NCBI GenBank assembly: GCA_964058805.1
Contig: CAXKVV010001658.1
Coordinates: 1-35,569 of the forward strand
Direction of reading: 5' to 3'
Source: Schoenoplectus triqueter
Lineage: Eukaryota > Streptophyta > Magnoliopsida > Poales > Cyperaceae
Length of the DNA: 35,569 nt
The notes under the pieces were generated by a model. The model saw only the letters and a program-made list of their open reading frames with translations. It was not told the origin of the DNA and ran no database searches. Each line of letters begins with the position of its first letter. Within the stretch, counting starts at the first letter, position 1. Made by a program: the position numbers and the translations under genes. Of the stretch, positions 33,998-35,569 are shown in pieces.

Positions 33998-35569
33998 TAC
34001 ATAATTTATTGAAAATTTATATAATTACTCCAAATTATACCTATTAGTAGATTATCCAATTAACGCTTCGATATGAAGATTGTACGACACAAATTTTTCA
34101 CAAAACATAAGTAAGATGCATTGAAAACAATCGTTTAAACAAGTTATTTGAGTTTTTGAAAATTGTTGGCCGCGTAACTACATTTAATTTCTTAGAAATT
34201 AATATAATTACTCCTAATTATGCCTAATATATGATTGTGCAGTTAAAATTTAGATATGAATATTCTATGATGCTAATTTTGCACAAAATATAAGTAAGAT
34301 GCACTCGAAACTGTTTTTTAAACAAGTTGTTTAAGATTATCTACATTTTTTGCATCAAATCTACACATAATTTCGAGCGAATTAATATAATTACTGCTAA
34401 CTATGTCTATTATAAGATTGTCAAATTAACACTTCAATATGAATATCATGGGACACTAAATTTACATAAGACATAGGTAAGATACATTAGAAATTGCTGT
34501 TTAAACAAGTTGTTTAAGATTTTTAACATTTATTGCCTCATAACGATAAATAATTTCGTGAAAATTAATATAGTTACTCGAAATTATGCCTATTAGAAGA
34601 TTATCCAATTAACACCTCGATATGAACATTCCATGATACGAATTTTGCATAAAAAATAAGTAAGATGCATTAAAAGCAGCTGTTTAACCAAGTTGTTTGA
34701 GTTTTATAAAAATATTTGCTGCATAACTTCGCGCAAATTAATATAATTACTCCTATTTATGCCTATTATATAATTATACAATTAACACTCCAATATGAAT
34801 ACCCTATAACAGTAATTTTTCATAAAACATAAATAATATACATTTGAAACTGCTGTTTCAAAAAAGTTGTTTAAGATTTTCGAAATTTATTGTCTCGTAA
34901 CTACTTATAATTTCGTGAAAATTAAAATAATTACTCTTAATTGTGCCTATTAGAAGATTATCCAATTAATACTTCGATATGAGTATTCTACGACACTAAG
35001 CTTGCATAAAACATAAGTAAGATGCATTAAAAAAAACAGCAGTTTAATCTAGTTGATTGAGTTTTTCAAACTTGTTGCCGCATAACTACATATAATTTCG
35101 TGAAAATTAATATAATTACTTTAATTATGCCTATTATAAGATTATCTAATAAAAACTTCGTTATGAATATTCTATGACGCTAATTTGGCACAAAACATAT
35201 GTAAGATGCATTAAAAACTGCTGTTTAAACAAATTGTTTGACTTTTTTAAAACTTTTTGGCCTCATAAATACACATAGTTTCGTGAAAATTAATATAATT
35301 ACTCTTAATTATGTCTATTATGAGATTTTTCTATCAACACTTCGATATGAATATCCTACGACACTATTTTCTCCCAAAACATAAGTAAGATGCATTAGAA
35401 ACAGCTATTTGAAAAAGTTATTTGAGTATTTCAAAATTTTTGGCCCCATAACTGCGCATAATTTAGTGAAAATTAAAATAATAACTCCTAATTATGTCTA
35501 TTAAAAGATTATCTAATTAACACTTCAATATGAACATTCTACAATGCTAATTTTGCACAAAACATAAGT
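33998..35569. repeat. Satellite HOR copy 6 (cut by the window end)
   Basis: The first 1572 bp of a cycle, up to the landmark of monomer 9 (AAG at 35566). It carries the same diagnostic variants as copy 5. Confidence 0.95.

Larger units (their letters stand above)
17578..35569. repeat. AT-rich satellite array: ~183-bp monomers in an 18-mer higher-order repeat of 3284 bp
   Basis: The monomer landmark CATAAGTAAGATGCATT recurs at 173-190 bp, mostly 182-184. In copy 1 its AAG lies at 17689, 17872, 18055, 18238, 18411, 18595, 18779, 18963, 19146, 19333, 19515, 19698, 19873, 20055, 20238, 20421, 20600 and 20790, then 20973 starts the next cycle. Eighteen monomers sum to 3284 bp. Monomers within a cycle differ clearly from each other, while the same monomer in successive cycles is nearly identical, so the array is a true HOR. 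The cycle length is exactly 3284 in all visible copies. The array continues past the window. Monomer size, AT-richness and homogenised HOR structure suggest centromeric or pericentromeric satellite; binding by CENH3 cannot be read from sequence. Confidence 0.97.

Noticed and set aside
14544..35569. CRISPR-like regular spacing
   Set aside because: The units are contiguous tandem repeats without unique spacers, in plant nuclear DNA.

Overview
The window looks like nuclear DNA of a flowering plant, probably a eudicot. It has a multi-exon gene with GT-AG introns of a plant-type kinase-PP2C fusion, foldback miniature elements, a Ty1/copia-type LTR element, and long tandem arrays. The species cannot be named from the sequence alone. 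It reads as a transition from a gene-bearing chromosome arm into a centromere- or pericentromere-like satellite domain.

Layout. Positions 1-5410 hold the last ten exons of a gene for a protein with an N-terminal protein kinase domain and a C-terminal PP2C phosphatase domain (At2g40860-like); the 5' end lies upstream of the window. Its introns carry foldback MITEs set in TA/GA microsatellites and a small 53-bp minisatellite. The phosphatase half carries a reading-frame lesion in exon 7 and a substitution in a core PP2C motif, so this copy may be decaying. Positions 5411-8353 are 3' flank and intergenic DNA with one more MITE. Positions 8354-11167 are one LTR retrotransposon insertion with a perfect 5-bp target duplication; only degenerate gag and protease remnants lie between the LTRs. 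Positions 11168-14543 are AT-rich intergenic DNA with a compound MITE cluster and a few promoter-like motifs but no recognisable gene.

From 14544 to 17577 there is a GC-rich (about 60 % by consensus) tandem array of a 58-bp unit, about 52 copies. At 17577/17578 it joins, with no spacer, an AT-rich satellite of ~183-bp monomers that runs to the end of the window. The satellite is organised as an 18-monomer higher-order repeat (HOR) of exactly 3284 bp; five full copies and about half of a sixth are visible, with the same length in every full copy.

The most notable content is this pair of abutting arrays: a homogenised 18-mer HOR satellite in a plant, its edge captured at base resolution, and a 58-bp minisatellite with its own higher-order pattern whose consensus has no stop codon in any plus-strand frame. 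No RNA genes, CRISPR arrays or viral genes were recognised.
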